Of a stretch of 64,000 nucleotides of DNA, positions 43,063 to 52,629 are shown piece by piece. A program made the position numbers and the translations under genes. The DNA lies in contig NZ_NKUG01000086.1 of NCBI RefSeq assembly GCF_014845095.1, positions 22,675-86,674 on the forward strand, given 5' to 3'. Each line of letters opens with the position of its first letter. Within the stretch, counting starts at the first letter, position 1. Under the pieces are notes generated by a model, which worked only from the letters and a program-made list of their open reading frames with translations, did not search any database and had not been told where the DNA came from. This DNA is from Methylobacterium bullatum (GTDB taxonomy: Bacteria; Pseudomonadota; Alphaproteobacteria; Rhizobiales; Beijerinckiaceae).

Positions 43063-43400
43063 GATCGGTGTGTCGGTCCTTGGTGGAGGGCGCGTTCGAA
43101 ACGCCGGACATCGCCCACGAACGCCGGAACGGTCGTGGCCATCGCGGGTCCACGACATCGTCCGAACCCGCGAGCGGCGCTTCGTTAACACACCGCCTGA
43201 GCGGCACAAAACACCTCGTCTCCATATGAGTCGAAGGACGAGCCGCGAAGTTGGTCGCAAGGATGGTTGCCTGCCCTGTTGAATGGAATGACTTTAAACA
43301 AGCCGCATGTTCACACTGCGTAGCTACTCAGCACCGGTTTGGGTTGCGACGAGGGGGGAGGTTCGTATAGAGTTGTCTTGTATTTTGTTGGTTCCGTGAG
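43063..43400. other. Divergent fabA / irr promoter region
   Basis: No gene. It must hold the promoters of fabA-fabB and irr. The stretch 43270-43400 is AT-richer. I found no good match to the Irr ICE box or a Fur-like box by eye. Confidence 0.45.
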
Positions 43401-43922
43401 ATGTCAGTACCGCCGATGTCCAATCCGCTGCCGCTGCAGGCCATGCTGAACGCACGTGGCGCTTCCCTCGATATCGCTTCGGTCGCGGGGCGCCGGGGGT
43501 GCCCCCTGTCCGACCTGCGCGACCGTCTGCGCCGCTCCGGCCTCCGTCCGACCCGTCAGCGCCTGTCGCTGGGCTGGCTGCTGTTTGGGCGTGGCGACCG
43601 CCACCTGACGGCGGAAATGCTCTACGACGAGGCCATGCGCGCCAAGGTGCCGGTCTCGCTCGCCACGGTCTACAACACCCTGCATCAGTTCACCGAGGCC
43701 GGGCTTCTGCGCCAGCTGGCCCTCGACGGGTCCAAGGCCTATTTCGACACCAACCCGAGCGAGCACCACCACTTCTTCCTCGAAGACGAGGGGCAGGTTC
43801 TGGACATGCCCGATTGCGGCATCACCGTCGATTCGCTGCCCGATGCCCCCGAGGGCATGGAAATCGCCGGCGTCGAGGTCATCGTCCGCCTGCGTCGCCG
43901 ACACGGTGCTCGCCAGTCCTGA
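43401..43922 (+). CDS. irr: Iron response regulator Irr (Fur family)
   Basis: 173 residues. Irr represses or activates iron and heme genes when iron is low and is degraded or inactivated on heme binding. It has a ~35-residue N-terminal extension with a heme regulatory motif (RRGCPLSD, Cys34-Pro35), the Fur winged helix (GLRPTRQRLSLGWLLF...VSLATVYNTLHQFTEAGLLRQL) and the SEHHHFFLED histidine cluster. The start is ATG 43401; a second ATG five codons in is also possible. Followed by a strong terminator. It probably controls the FhuF siderophore operon at 2.6-4.6 kb among others, by inference. Confidence 0.93.
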   Translation: MSVPPMSNPLPLQAMLNARGASLDIASVAGRRGCPLSDLRDRLRRSGLRPTRQRLSLGWLLFGRGDRHLTAEMLYDEAMRAKVPVSLATVYNTLHQFTEAGLLRQLALDGSKAYFDTNPSEHHHFFLEDEGQVLDMPDCGITVDSLPDAPEGMEIAGVEVIVRLRRRHGARQS

Positions 43923-43951
43923 GAGAGGCTTCTTTCGCTTCTCACTCCGTG

Positions 43952-43981
43952 AAAAAGGCCCGGCTGAGCCGGGCCTTTTTC
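43952..43981. terminator. Rho-independent terminator after irr
   Basis: AAAAAGGCCCGGC - TGA - GCCGGGCCTTTTT: perfect 13-base stem with flanking A and T runs. Works both ways between irr and the convergent SH3 gene. Confidence 0.92.
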
Positions 43982-44090
43982 ATGTGGCGCTACCGATGCT
44001 ACCGGGCTCGGAGCGCCTCACGACACTCCCGATCACGGTCGGTTCTCGCTCCGAGCGTGACGGCGCACAGCGGGAACTTGTGGGAGACAC

Positions 44091-44666
44091 TCAGTCGATC
44101 TTCTCGTTCGGGTAGACGCCCCAGAGCCGGTCCTGGCGGATGTACCCGTCCACGTCGCCGCTCCTCTGGGGGAGCGCGACGATCACCCGGCACCAGCTTC
44201 CGGTGCAGCTCTTCACGTTGCCGATGACGCCGGGCTGGAGCTTGGCCTCCACGCCCGACCCCTCTTCCGCCCGTGAATGGAGCGGGATCGCGGCGTCGCC
44301 GCCCCTGGCCGCCATGACGATGGACGTGCGCCGGCCGGAGAGGAGGGAGTGGAGCACCCAGCCTTCGGTCCCCTCGGAATCGCGGATGCGCCGCCAGGTC
44401 TCGAACTCGGCGACGATCTCGATGGGAAGGCCGGCCCGCTGGAACACCCACAGCGTTCGGTGGTCCTTCGACGGACCCTCGCGCAGGTTGACCCGATCGG
44501 TCTTGAGGCTCGCATAACGCGGCAGGGGCAGGCCCGTGGCCGGGCCGCGATTCGCGTCCGACGTGCCTCCCGCCGCCGGGGCGGCCAGCGCCGGGGAGAG
44601 CGGCGCCACGAGGGAGGCGGCCGCCGTCAGGCACGTGAAGAACAGAAGTCCAGGCAGGCGCGTCAT
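44091..44666 (-). CDS. Exported protein with tandem SH3-like domains
   Basis: 191 residues from ATG 44666 (GGGAAG upstream). Signal peptide to about residue 26 (ending ALA-A). Two bacterial SH3-like repeats: ASLKTDRVNLREGPSKDHRTLWVFQRAGLP...WRRIRDSEGTEGWVLHSLL at about 48-105, and a second at about 115-185 ending WCRVIVALPQRSGDVDGYIRQDRLWGVYP. The domain (DUF1058/SH3_4) is found in envelope proteins that bind peptidoglycan or other proteins. Monocistronic. Confidence 0.85.
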   Translation of the reverse strand: MTRLPGLLFFTCLTAAASLVAPLSPALAAPAAGGTSDANRGPATGLPLPRYASLKTDRVNLREGPSKDHRTLWVFQRAGLPIEIVAEFETWRRIRDSEGTEGWVLHSLLSGRRTSIVMAARGGDAAIPLHSRAEEGSGVEAKLQPGVIGNVKSCTGSWCRVIVALPQRSGDVDGYIRQDRLWGVYPNEKID

Positions 44667-44931
44667 CGGTCTTCCCAAAGGTTCACGATCGTCATGGCCA
44701 TGATCGCCATCGTCAATCCTCGTCTAGCGATCCCTCGCGCGCGATGTTTCGGGCGCGGGGGCACGTTGTGTTCCGTGCCCTCTCTGGTAGAGAAGCCTCA
44801 AGAGCCGGCAGCCGAGACGTCGGGGCTATGGGACCTGTCTGGCCGATGCGTGGTTAATGCCGGGTCAAGCCTCGGCATGAACCGTCGCTTCCGGCAGCGG
44901 CCGGCCTGGCAGAAACGTTCGCGGAGGGTGC

Positions 44932-45936
44932 ATGTCGTCGTTGAAGCGCAAGCCACTCGTTGTGGTCACGCGTCGCCTCCCCGAGGTGGTCGAGGCGCGC
45001 ATGCGCGAGTTGTTCGATATCCGCCTCAATCCCGACGACGCGCCGATGGGCAGCGAGGCTCTGGCCGCCGCGTTGCGCGAGGCCGACGTGCTCGTTCCCA
45101 CCGTTACCGACAGGATCGATTCCGGTCTCCTCGCCCAGGCCGGGCCGAACCTTCGCCTGATCGCGAATTTCGGCAACGGCGTCGACCACATCGACGTGGC
45201 GGGGGCCCTGGAGCGGGGCATCACCGTCACCAACACCCCCGGCGTCCTCACCGAGGACACCGCCGACATGACCATGGCCCTGATCCTCGCCGTGGCCCGC
45301 CGCGTGGCGGAGGGGGCGCGCATCATCCCGGACGACAATTGGGACGCGGGCTGGTCCCCCACCTGGATGCTCGGCCGCCGCATCACCGGCAAGCGCCTGG
45401 GCATCGTCGGCATGGGCCGGATCGGCCAGGCGCTGGCGCGCCGAGCCAAGGCGTTCGGCCTGCAGATCCACTATCACAACCGGCGCAAGGTGCCGGTGCA
45501 GATCGAGCGCGAACTCGACGCGACCTATTGGGAATCCCTCGACCAGATGCTGGCGCGGGTGGACATCGTGTCGGTGAACTGCCCGCACACGCCGGCGACC
45601 TATCACCTGCTCTCGGCCCGCCGCCTCAAGCTGCTCAAGCCGGAGGCGATCGTCGTGAACACGGCTCGCGGTGAAGTGATCGACGAGAACGCCCTCGCGC
45701 GCCTGATCGAGGCGGGCGAGATTTCGGCGGCCGGCCTCGACGTGTTCGAGCAGGAACCGGCCGTGAGCCCCCGCCTCGTCAAGCTCGCCCGGTCCGGCAA
45801 GGTCGTTCTCCTGCCGCATATGGGGTCGGCCACCCACGAGAGCCGCACCGATATGGGCGAGAAGGTCATCATCAACATCAAGACCTTCATGGACGGACAC
45901 CGTCCACCGGACCGGATCCTGCCGAGCATGCTCTGA
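44932..45936 (+). CDS. D-2-hydroxyacid dehydrogenase, glyoxylate/hydroxypyruvate reductase type
   Basis: 334 residues, D-isomer-specific NAD(P)-dependent family. The Rossmann motif is GIVGMGRIGQALARR; catalytic Arg in NTARGEVID, Glu in LDVFEQEP and His in LPHMGSATHES. FGNGVDHIDV and TNTPGVLTEDTADMTMALIL are typical of GyaR-like glyoxylate reductases. It likely interconverts glyoxylate and glycolate or hydroxypyruvate and D-glycerate, but D-lactate or phosphonate-related substrates cannot be ruled out. Monocistronic. Confidence 0.9.
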   Translation: MSSLKRKPLVVVTRRLPEVVEARMRELFDIRLNPDDAPMGSEALAAALREADVLVPTVTDRIDSGLLAQAGPNLRLIANFGNGVDHIDVAGALERGITVTNTPGVLTEDTADMTMALILAVARRVAEGARIIPDDNWDAGWSPTWMLGRRITGKRLGIVGMGRIGQALARRAKAFGLQIHYHNRRKVPVQIERELDATYWESLDQMLARVDIVSVNCPHTPATYHLLSARRLKLLKPEAIVVNTARGEVIDENALARLIEAGEISAAGLDVFEQEPAVSPRLVKLARSGKVVLLPHMGSATHESRTDMGEKVIINIKTFMDGHRPPDRILPSML

Positions 45937-46125
45937 CGGCCGGCAGTCGGCCCCGGGGGGCTAGATTCCGGCGCCGGGCGCGGGTGAGGTTTGCACGGTG
46001 CTTGCAGGGCCGTCGATCTATGTGCACTCGCATACCGAGGCCGTAGGAACGGCGTCATGTTCGATACGTTGACCGGCGCCGATAGGGATCGTCGGTTGTC
46101 GCGTATCGGGTAGAGTGGGAGCACA

Positions 46126-47166
46126 ATGGCCGCGGAGACAGAGTCGACCGAGGCGAGCATCGCAGAGGCCGTCCCGTGTGACGAGTTTCGTCGCTTCGCG
46201 GATTTCGTGCCCCTGATGATGTGGCGTTCCGACATCGAAGGGGCGGCGGTCCATCACAACGAGTGCTGGCTCGATTTCACCGGCCGGAGCCGCGAAGACG
46301 AACTCGGCCATGGCTGGCGGCGTGGCCTGCACCCGGACGATTTCGACCGACATGCCGCCCTGGTCCAGGAAGCCTTCGCCTCGCGCAGTCCCTACTCCAT
46401 CGAGTTTCGCCTGCGCCGTCACGACGGTGCCTACCGCTGGCTCCTGAACAACGCCCGTCCCCTCACCGAGAACGGCACGTTTCAGGGTTATCTCGGCTCG
46501 TGCTTCGACATCACCGACCGCAAGCGGGCCGAGGAGCATGCCGAGCATGCCCTCGTGGAGAAGGAGGCCCTTCTCGCCGAGGTCTATCACCGGGTGCGCA
46601 ACAACCTGCAGGTGATGGTGAGCCTGATCGGTCTCTACGGCCGCGCCGCGCCGCCGCCGTGCCGCGGGAGCTTCGAGGCGCTCGGCCAGCGTGTCCGTGC
46701 CATCGCCCTCGTTCAGCAGCATCTGCACGAAGCGCCGCACATCGCCTCCATCGACCTGCGCGATTACCTTCATCGGCTCGCCTCCGGCCTCGGCCAGTTG
46801 CGGCGGGCGGGCCGCATCAGCGTGGCGGTGGGCGGCAGCGGCACGAGCCTCGTGGAACCACGCACCGCCAACGCCCTCGGCATGATCGTGGCCGAAGTCG
46901 TGGCCGAATGCCTCGACGCCACCGCCGATTCCGTCTCCTGCACGATCGCGATCACCATCGACGCCCAGGCCGGCGCGCCGGTCCGTCTCACCATCGTGTC
47001 GGGCGGCGATCAGCCCGGGGCCCATGCCACGGACGTGCCCAATCTCGGTCCTCGGCTGGTGGCGGCCTATGCCGCTCAGGCCGAAATCGCCGTTCGCGGC
47101 ACCGGCACGCAGGCCGATCCGATGGAACTGCAGCTGCCCGAAGCCCTGGTGCACCCGTCGGAGTAG
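46126..47166 (+). CDS. PAS sensor protein with HisKA_2-type but degenerate kinase domain
   Basis: 346 residues, soluble. PAS domain at about 20-130 (FVPLMMWRSDIEGAAVHHNECWLDFTGRS...YLGSCFDITDRKRAEEH). Then a HisKA_2/HWE phosphoacceptor helix, EALLAEVYHRVRNNLQVMVSLIGL, with His155. The ATPase part (about 230-335) is worn: the N-box Asn is replaced (IVAEVVAECLDA) and no DNGxG G1 box is seen (SGGDQPG). It therefore may not autophosphorylate and could act as a phosphotransfer or sensing partner. No response regulator gene is adjacent. Confidence 0.82.
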   Translation: MAAETESTEASIAEAVPCDEFRRFADFVPLMMWRSDIEGAAVHHNECWLDFTGRSREDELGHGWRRGLHPDDFDRHAALVQEAFASRSPYSIEFRLRRHDGAYRWLLNNARPLTENGTFQGYLGSCFDITDRKRAEEHAEHALVEKEALLAEVYHRVRNNLQVMVSLIGLYGRAAPPPCRGSFEALGQRVRAIALVQQHLHEAPHIASIDLRDYLHRLASGLGQLRRAGRISVAVGGSGTSLVEPRTANALGMIVAEVVAECLDATADSVSCTIAITIDAQAGAPVRLTIVSGGDQPGAHATDVPNLGPRLVAAYAAQAEIAVRGTGTQADPMELQLPEALVHPSE

Positions 47167-47268
47167 CGGACATTGACGCTCGCCGGACGGCGGGCCGCTC
47201 CCTATATCGATGGGGCGAGGAAGTGCCGTCGCTTCGCTCGATCGTCGCCGAGAGTTCAGCCTGACACC

Positions 47269-47691
47269 ATGCTTCCACCCATCGCAACGATCATCGACAA
47301 TTTCGAAATCCTCGACGACGGGCCGGACCAGCTCGAGTACCTGATGGAACTCGGCCGTGCCCTGCCGCCCTTTCCGGACGAATTGCTCACCGAGCAGAAC
47401 CGGGTCCATGGCTGCGAAAGCCAGGTCTGGGTCGATTCGAATGTCGATCATTCGCAGTCGCCGCCGCGCCTTCACCTGCGCGGTACCAGCGATTCCTTCA
47501 TCACCAAGGGGCTGATCGCCCTGGTGATGGCCCTGCACGACGGGAAGACGCCGACCGAGATCGCGGATGTCGACGTCTTCCAGGTCTTCAAGCAGATCGG
47601 CCTCGGCGCTCACCTGACGTCGAAGCGTTCCAACGGGGTCCGGGCCATGGCCGAGCGCATCCATCGGGACGCGGCGCGGCTCGCGGCCTGA
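47269..47691 (+). CDS. sufE: SufE family sulfur acceptor protein
   Basis: 140 residues from ATG 47269. SufE takes persulfide sulfur from the SufS-type cysteine desulfurase and hands it to Fe-S assembly. The active cysteine is in NRVHGCESQVWV; FEILDDGPDQLEYLMELGR and SFITKGLIALVMALHDGKTPTEI are conserved. No suf operon here, so it is a stand-alone copy. It could serve either the housekeeping SufS or, in principle, the encapsulin cysteine desulfurase 28 kb away. Confidence 0.92.
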   Translation: MLPPIATIIDNFEILDDGPDQLEYLMELGRALPPFPDELLTEQNRVHGCESQVWVDSNVDHSQSPPRLHLRGTSDSFITKGLIALVMALHDGKTPTEIADVDVFQVFKQIGLGAHLTSKRSNGVRAMAERIHRDAARLAA

Positions 47692-47706
47692 AACAGCCTC
47701 CGAGCC

Positions 47707-48561
47707 TCAGGCCCGCTCGCGCCACTGGCGCAGGCGCGACCGGCTCGGACCCACCGCCTCCCGTTCCAGCCCGTAATGCTCGGCGAGCCGCGCCAAGGCG
47801 ATGCGGATGACGACCTTGGCCGAGCGTGCCGGCCAGCGGCGCTCCGCCTCGATCGTCTCCAGGCCTTTCACGAAACCGCACAGGTCGATCAGCAATCCGG
47901 ACAGGTCGCTTCCCACCGCCGACAGGGCCGCGCGGACGCGCTGTCGGGCCGCCAGCATGGCATCCGACCCGGCCGAGGGATCGCGGGGGCCGCCGCCATC
48001 GACTTTGACCCCGCTCCAGTCCGACCCCAAGCGCGGCATCAGCGCCCCCATGGTCATGTCGCGGCGCAGCCGCTCGCCCGCCTCGAAACAGGCGGCGTCG
48101 ATCAAAGGGCTTCCATCGCGATCGCGGCGCCGTGCCATCCAGGCGAGGGGACTTTCCGAGGCGTCGCGGACAGGCCGGGTCGGCTCACCTTTGCCTTCAA
48201 GGTCGAGATGCTGGGCGAGGTAGGGCGTGTCCCGGCCGGCCCGGTCCCGCCGCATCCTCGCTCGCCCGGCGGCGCTGATGGTGAGCCGGGCGCGCCGTCC
48301 CGCCGCCTGTTCGGCGAGATCGCAGGAGAGGAGAGCCTGTCCCGCCTGCGCGCCATAGCGTCCGCTGCTCACCGAGATCCCATCGCCGCCGCTTCGCACG
48401 ATGATCTCGCCCTCCGTCAGCGGATCGGGCAGGGCATAGGCTCCCTCTTCGTCGAGGGCCGCGAGGAGCCGGGCCGCATCGCGACCGAGTTCCGCCTGAG
48501 TGCGCGCCGGCATGGATCGCCGACCCATGCCATGGATCGCCGCATTCGGGGTCTTGTTCAT
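47707..48561 (-). CDS. DUF6456 domain protein
   Basis: 284 residues from ATG 48561 with AGGGA upstream. The C-terminal half (about 135-270: ASESPLAWMARRRDRDGSPLIDAACFEAGERLRRDMTMGALMPRL..., ending with a helical DNA-binding-like part RIALARLAEHYGLE) matches DUF6456, found in alphaproteobacteria and often annotated near MucR-like or helix-turn-helix genes. The N-terminal half shows no clear domain. Convergent with sufE. Confidence 0.8.
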   Translation of the reverse strand: MNKTPNAAIHGMGRRSMPARTQAELGRDAARLLAALDEEGAYALPDPLTEGEIIVRSGGDGISVSSGRYGAQAGQALLSCDLAEQAAGRRARLTISAAGRARMRRDRAGRDTPYLAQHLDLEGKGEPTRPVRDASESPLAWMARRRDRDGSPLIDAACFEAGERLRRDMTMGALMPRLGSDWSGVKVDGGGPRDPSAGSDAMLAARQRVRAALSAVGSDLSGLLIDLCGFVKGLETIEAERRWPARSAKVVIRIALARLAEHYGLEREAVGPSRSRLRQWRERA

Positions 48562-48709
48562 GATATGTTCCCTGGCGTATCGATGCGGCAATCGCCGCGG
48601 CACCAGGGATATTATAAGAAATTAGTCCTAACGCAAGTCTCAATCACGAGGTCGACGACGACGGGGGGGCCGGGCGGCGAGAGTTCGCCAGCGCCCGGCC
48701 CCGCTTCGC

Positions 48710-49144
48710 TTACGCGGCTTCGTCGTAGGTCCCGTTGCGGGTCTGGCCGAGGCCGATGGCCTTGGCGAGGTCCGAACGCGCCTTGGCGTAGTTCGGAGCG
48801 ACCATCGGATAATCCGAAGGGAGGCCCCACTTCGCGCGATATTGTTCCGGGCTCATGTCGTACTTCGCGCGCAGGTGGCGCTTGAGCGATTTGAATACGC
48901 GCCCGTCTTCGAGACAAATGATGTGATCGGCTGTCACCGACTTCTTCACGGGGACGGCGGGCTGCTGCGGCGCGGAAGCGACCTTGGCCTCGGCCTCACC
49001 GCTCGCGACCTGGGTCAGCGAGGTATGGACGCGGGTAATGAGCTGCGCGAGCTCGCCGACCGGCACCGGGTTGTTGCTCACATAGGCCGAGACGATATCG
49101 ACCGTCAGTTCCACGAAGTCGGCCGAATTCTCAATGTCGCTCAT
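48710..49144 (-). CDS. mucR: MucR family transcriptional regulator
   Basis: 144 residues. A Ros/MucR-type single zinc-finger protein that binds AT-rich DNA and silences many genes in alphaproteobacteria. The DNA-binding core is at about 70-125: [48 protein letters not shown]; the one cysteine and downstream histidine sit in their usual places. N-terminal region ([18 protein letters not shown]) mediates oligomerisation. The upstream region is AT-rich, in keeping with autoregulation. Confidence 0.92.
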   Translation of the reverse strand: MSDIENSADFVELTVDIVSAYVSNNPVPVGELAQLITRVHTSLTQVASGEAEAKVASAPQQPAVPVKKSVTADHIICLEDGRVFKSLKRHLRAKYDMSPEQYRAKWGLPSDYPMVAPNYAKARSDLAKAIGLGQTRNGTYDEAA

Positions 49145-49649
49145 TGTTTAAACAGTTCCTTTTAGCACGATGCCGGACGGGGTCTTTTGAGTATGCAGGC
49201 GATGGGCCAAGGGACAGTTTGGCAATCCATAGCTGGACTCTCGGCATCGTGGCTTCATCCAGTGGCGCTCTACGATGGTGGGCGACGATAATCGCCATTT
49301 CGCCCATTTAATATATTCACATTGATCTCGCAAGACGGGAGTCAGTCATGACGGGCCGCCGAATCAACGGTTCTGAACGATATTTCAATTTAATGTGAGT
49401 TCGCACCGACGCAGGCTAAGTCGACGCGCTGTCAACGAGGCCTCTCAAGGATAGAGAACCAGTTGCATCCATGATGCCAAAGCCTGTCGTCGGTCGAGCC
49501 GTCCGGCACCGCGCCGAAAAGACTTCCCTCTCGACCTTGCCCATGGCCTCCGGCTGGGACACATGCAGGCATCGAAGGCGACCGGTGAACGGATCGGTCG
49601 CCGCTACGCTATTCAGCCGACGGTGGTTGGCAACCTTATAGGTCTATCC
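49145..49649. other. Long divergent region between mucR and oligopeptidase genes
   Basis: No convincing gene. AT-rich patches at 49300-49400 contain related inverted motifs (CACATT at about 49319 and AATGTGA at about 49392), fitting a MucR-type target and promoter area. An in-frame extension of the oligopeptidase ORF to 49563 lacks a good start. Confidence 0.45.
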
Positions 49650-51818
49650 ATGGACGATCTTTTCCACTTGGAAAGCAAGCCACCCGTCGCCGAGGTGCGC
49701 CCGCACACATTCACGGTGCATGGCCGAGCAATTTCCGACAATTATTCTTGGCTGAAGGCCGAGAACTGGCGCGACGTGCTCAAGGATCCCGCTGCCCTCC
49801 CGGCCGATATCCGGGCATATCTCGATGCCGAGAACGCCTATACCGAAGCGGCGCTCGGCGATCTGGTTTCTTTACGCAAGACCTTGGTTGCGGAGATGCG
49901 CGGGCGCATTCGCGAAGACGATAGCGGTGTGCCCGAGCCGGACGGCGCCTTCGCCTATTACACCCGCCATCGCGAGGGCGGGCAGCATCCCCTCGTCTGC
50001 CGCCGTCCGCGCACGGTGGTGGTGATCCCCGGACAGGGTGCCGAGACGGCCGGGACGGGCGGTCCGGAAGAGGGCGAGGAGATCCTTCTCGACGGTGACG
50101 AGGAGGGCAAGGGATTGCCCTTCTTCGAGCTCGCCGCGGCGGTTCACGCGGACGATCACACCCGCCTCGCCTGGAGCGCCGATTCCAAGGGGTCCGAGCT
50201 CCACACCATCCGTGTCCGCGACCTCGGCACCGGGCAGGATCTCCCGGATAGTATAGAGGCGACCACCGGCGAGGTGGTCTGGTCCGCCGACGGGCTGTCG
50301 TTCCACTATGTGGCCGTGGACGAGAACCATCGTCCCGCCCGCGTCATGCATCACGTGTTGGGTACGGAGCAGGCCGCCGATACGTTGCTCTACGAAGAGC
50401 GAGATTCCGGATTCTTCGTCCATATCGAGACGACGCAATCGCGCGATTACCTTGCCATCACGGCGAGCGACCATGAAACCTCCGAAGTGCATCTCCTCGA
50501 CCGCAAGTCGCCGGACGCAACCCTGCTATGCGTTCAGCCGCGGGAGCCGCTGCTGATCTACTCCGTGGAGAATTGGGGGAACCACCTTTTCATCCTGACC
50601 AATGCGGACGGGGCGGAAGACTTCAAGATCGTCACCACCCGCATCGGCGCGTCGGGCCGTGCCCATTGGAACGACCTCATCCCGCACCGGCGCGGCGTGA
50701 TGATCCGCCACCAGCACGTCATCGCCCAGCACCTCGTGCGCCTCGAGATCGAGAATGCGCGGCCCCGCATCGTCGTCCGCGACACGCAGGGCAACGAGCA
50801 CGTGGTGGCCTTCGCCGAGGAGGCTTATTCCCTCGGCCTCCAGCCGGGGCACGAGTTCGAGACGGCGGTGATCCGCTTCACCTACTCGTCGATGACGACG
50901 CCGGCCGAGACCTACGATTACGATTGCACGACCCGCGCGCGGCAGTTGCGCAAGCGCCAGACGATCCCGAGCGGGCACGATGCCGCCGCCTATGTGACGC
51001 GCCGGATCTTCGCCACGGCCCCGGATGGGGAGAGCGTGCCGATCTCGCTCCTCCACCGCCGCGACCTCGTCCTCGACGGCTCGGCTCCGCTGCTGCTCTA
51101 TGGCTACGGGTCCTACGGCACGATGATGCCGGCCGCGTTCCGCACCAACCAGCTGTCGCTGGTGGATCGCGGCTTCGTCTACGCCATCGCCCATGTCCGC
51201 GGCGGCACCGAGAAGGGCTGGCACTGGTACATGGACGGCAAGCGGGGCAAGAAGCCCAACACCTTCACCGATTTCGTCGCCTGCGGACGTGCCCTGGCGG
51301 AGGCCGGATACACCACGCCCGGCCGCATCGTCGCCCATGGCGGATCGGCCGGCGGGATGCTCATGGGGGCGGTGGCCAACCTCGCGCCGGAGCTCTTCGC
51401 GGGGATCGTCGCCGACGTGCCCTTCGTCGACGTGCTCAACACCATGCTCGACGGCGACCTGCCCCTGACCCCGCCGGAATGGCCGGAATGGGGAAATCCG
51501 GGCGCGAGTGAAGAGGATTTCGAGACCATTCTGTCCTACTCGCCCTACGACAACGTCTCGGCCCAGAACTACCCGGCAATCCTCGCGCTCGGCGGCCTCA
51601 CCGACCCGCGCGTGACCTATTGGGAGCCGGCGAAATGGGTGGCGCGTCTGCGCGCCACGATGACCGGCGGCGGCCCCGTCCTGATGCGGATCAACATGGA
51701 AGCCGGCCATGGCGGGGCGGCGGGACGATTCGACCGGCTGGAGGAGGTGGCCTTGATCTATGCCTTCGCCCTGCGGGCAGTGGGCCGGGCCGGAGCCGGC
51801 GAGGGGCCGCAATCGTGA
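49650..51818 (+). CDS. Prolyl oligopeptidase family peptidase (oligopeptidase B-like)
   Basis: 722 residues from ATG 49650. S9A family: N-terminal segment EVRPHTFTVHGRAISDNYSWLK, a seven-bladed propeller (about 90-430) and a C-terminal alpha/beta hydrolase. The catalytic serine is in HGGSAGGMLMG, Asp in GLTDPRVTYWEP and His in MEAGHGGAAGR. It cleaves short peptides after basic residues or proline. No signal peptide, so cytoplasmic. The next gene's GTG start overlaps its stop. Confidence 0.92.
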   Translation: MDDLFHLESKPPVAEVRPHTFTVHGRAISDNYSWLKAENWRDVLKDPAALPADIRAYLDAENAYTEAALGDLVSLRKTLVAEMRGRIREDDSGVPEPDGAFAYYTRHREGGQHPLVCRRPRTVVVIPGQGAETAGTGGPEEGEEILLDGDEEGKGLPFFELAAAVHADDHTRLAWSADSKGSELHTIRVRDLGTGQDLPDSIEATTGEVVWSADGLSFHYVAVDENHRPARVMHHVLGTEQAADTLLYEERDSGFFVHIETTQSRDYLAITASDHETSEVHLLDRKSPDATLLCVQPREPLLIYSVENWGNHLFILTNADGAEDFKIVTTRIGASGRAHWNDLIPHRRGVMIRHQHVIAQHLVRLEIENARPRIVVRDTQGNEHVVAFAEEAYSLGLQPGHEFETAVIRFTYSSMTTPAETYDYDCTTRARQLRKRQTIPSGHDAAAYVTRRIFATAPDGESVPISLLHRRDLVLDGSAPLLLYGYGSYGTMMPAAFRTNQLSLVDRGFVYAIAHVRGGTEKGWHWYMDGKRGKKPNTFTDFVACGRALAEAGYTTPGRIVAHGGSAGGMLMGAVANLAPELFAGIVADVPFVDVLNTMLDGDLPLTPPEWPEWGNPGASEEDFETILSYSPYDNVSAQNYPAILALGGLTDPRVTYWEPAKWVARLRATMTGGGPVLMRINMEAGHGGAAGRFDRLEEVALIYAFALRAVGRAGAGEGPQS

Positions 51819-52600
51819 CGGCCTTCGCCCGCACCGCAACCGCCGCCGCGTGTCTGCTGGCGACCTTAAGCCCGGGCGCGGCGGCGGACAGGGCGGTGTC
51901 CCTCCAGGTCCCCCCCGATCTCGCCAAGGATCTGCCGGCGATGCCGCGGATCGCCAACCCCGTCGACGACGCGGAACGGCGGATCAACGCCGCCGTGCAG
52001 CGCCTCGACGGAGCGGTGCGGAAAGCCGCCGCCGAGTGTCTGGCGGAGGGAGGCAAACATGCCGATTACGGCCGGCACATCGAGGTGACCATGCGGGGCC
52101 CCCGCTTCCTCAGCTACACGATGACGGACAGCGCCTTCTGCGGCGGCGCACATCCCAATACCGGCACCTCGGCGATCGTCTACGACCTCGTCTCCGGTGC
52201 TCCCGTCGATTGGACCGCGCTGCTTCCGCCCGCCCTCACCGGCAAGGTGGCGCTCCAGACCGAGATGGATGGAAGCAGGATGGTGTCCCTGTCCTCCAAG
52301 CGGCTCTTCGACCTCTACCTCGAGGCTTATCGCCCCAGGACCGGCCAGGCGAAGGCGGATGCCGATGACGACGAGTGCCGCGAGGCGGTCGCCATGCCGA
52401 ATGGCGACGAGCCTCCGGCCATGACCGTCTGGCCCGATGCGAAGGCGGGCGGCCTCGCGGTGCAGTTCGACCTCGCCCACGTGGTCCAGGCCTGCGCCGA
52501 CGTTGTGGTCGTTCCGGTGGCGACCCTCACGGCCGAGGGCGCCAATCCGGTGCTCACCGATGCGATCACCGCCGCCCGGGCCGCGCGGCCGGCTCCCTGA
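51815..52600 (+). CDS. Exported DUF3298/RsiV-like protein
   Basis: 261 residues with a GTG start overlapping the oligopeptidase stop as GTGA; signal peptide to about residue 24 (ending AAA-D). The signature SAFCGGAHPNTGTSAIVYDLVSGAPVDW at about 108-135 matches the DUF3298 domain of RsiV/PdaC-like proteins, which can bind peptidoglycan or lysozyme. No anti-sigma part is present. The overlap shows co-translation with the oligopeptidase. Convergent with the AsmA gene (30 bases between). Confidence 0.8.
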   Translation: MTAFARTATAAACLLATLSPGAAADRAVSLQVPPDLAKDLPAMPRIANPVDDAERRINAAVQRLDGAVRKAAAECLAEGGKHADYGRHIEVTMRGPRFLSYTMTDSAFCGGAHPNTGTSAIVYDLVSGAPVDWTALLPPALTGKVALQTEMDGSRMVSLSSKRLFDLYLEAYRPRTGQAKADADDDECREAVAMPNGDEPPAMTVWPDAKAGGLAVQFDLAHVVQACADVVVVPVATLTAEGANPVLTDAITAARAARPAP

Positions 52601-52629
52601 TCGTCTTAACGCCTCGAAGCCGGTCGTAA

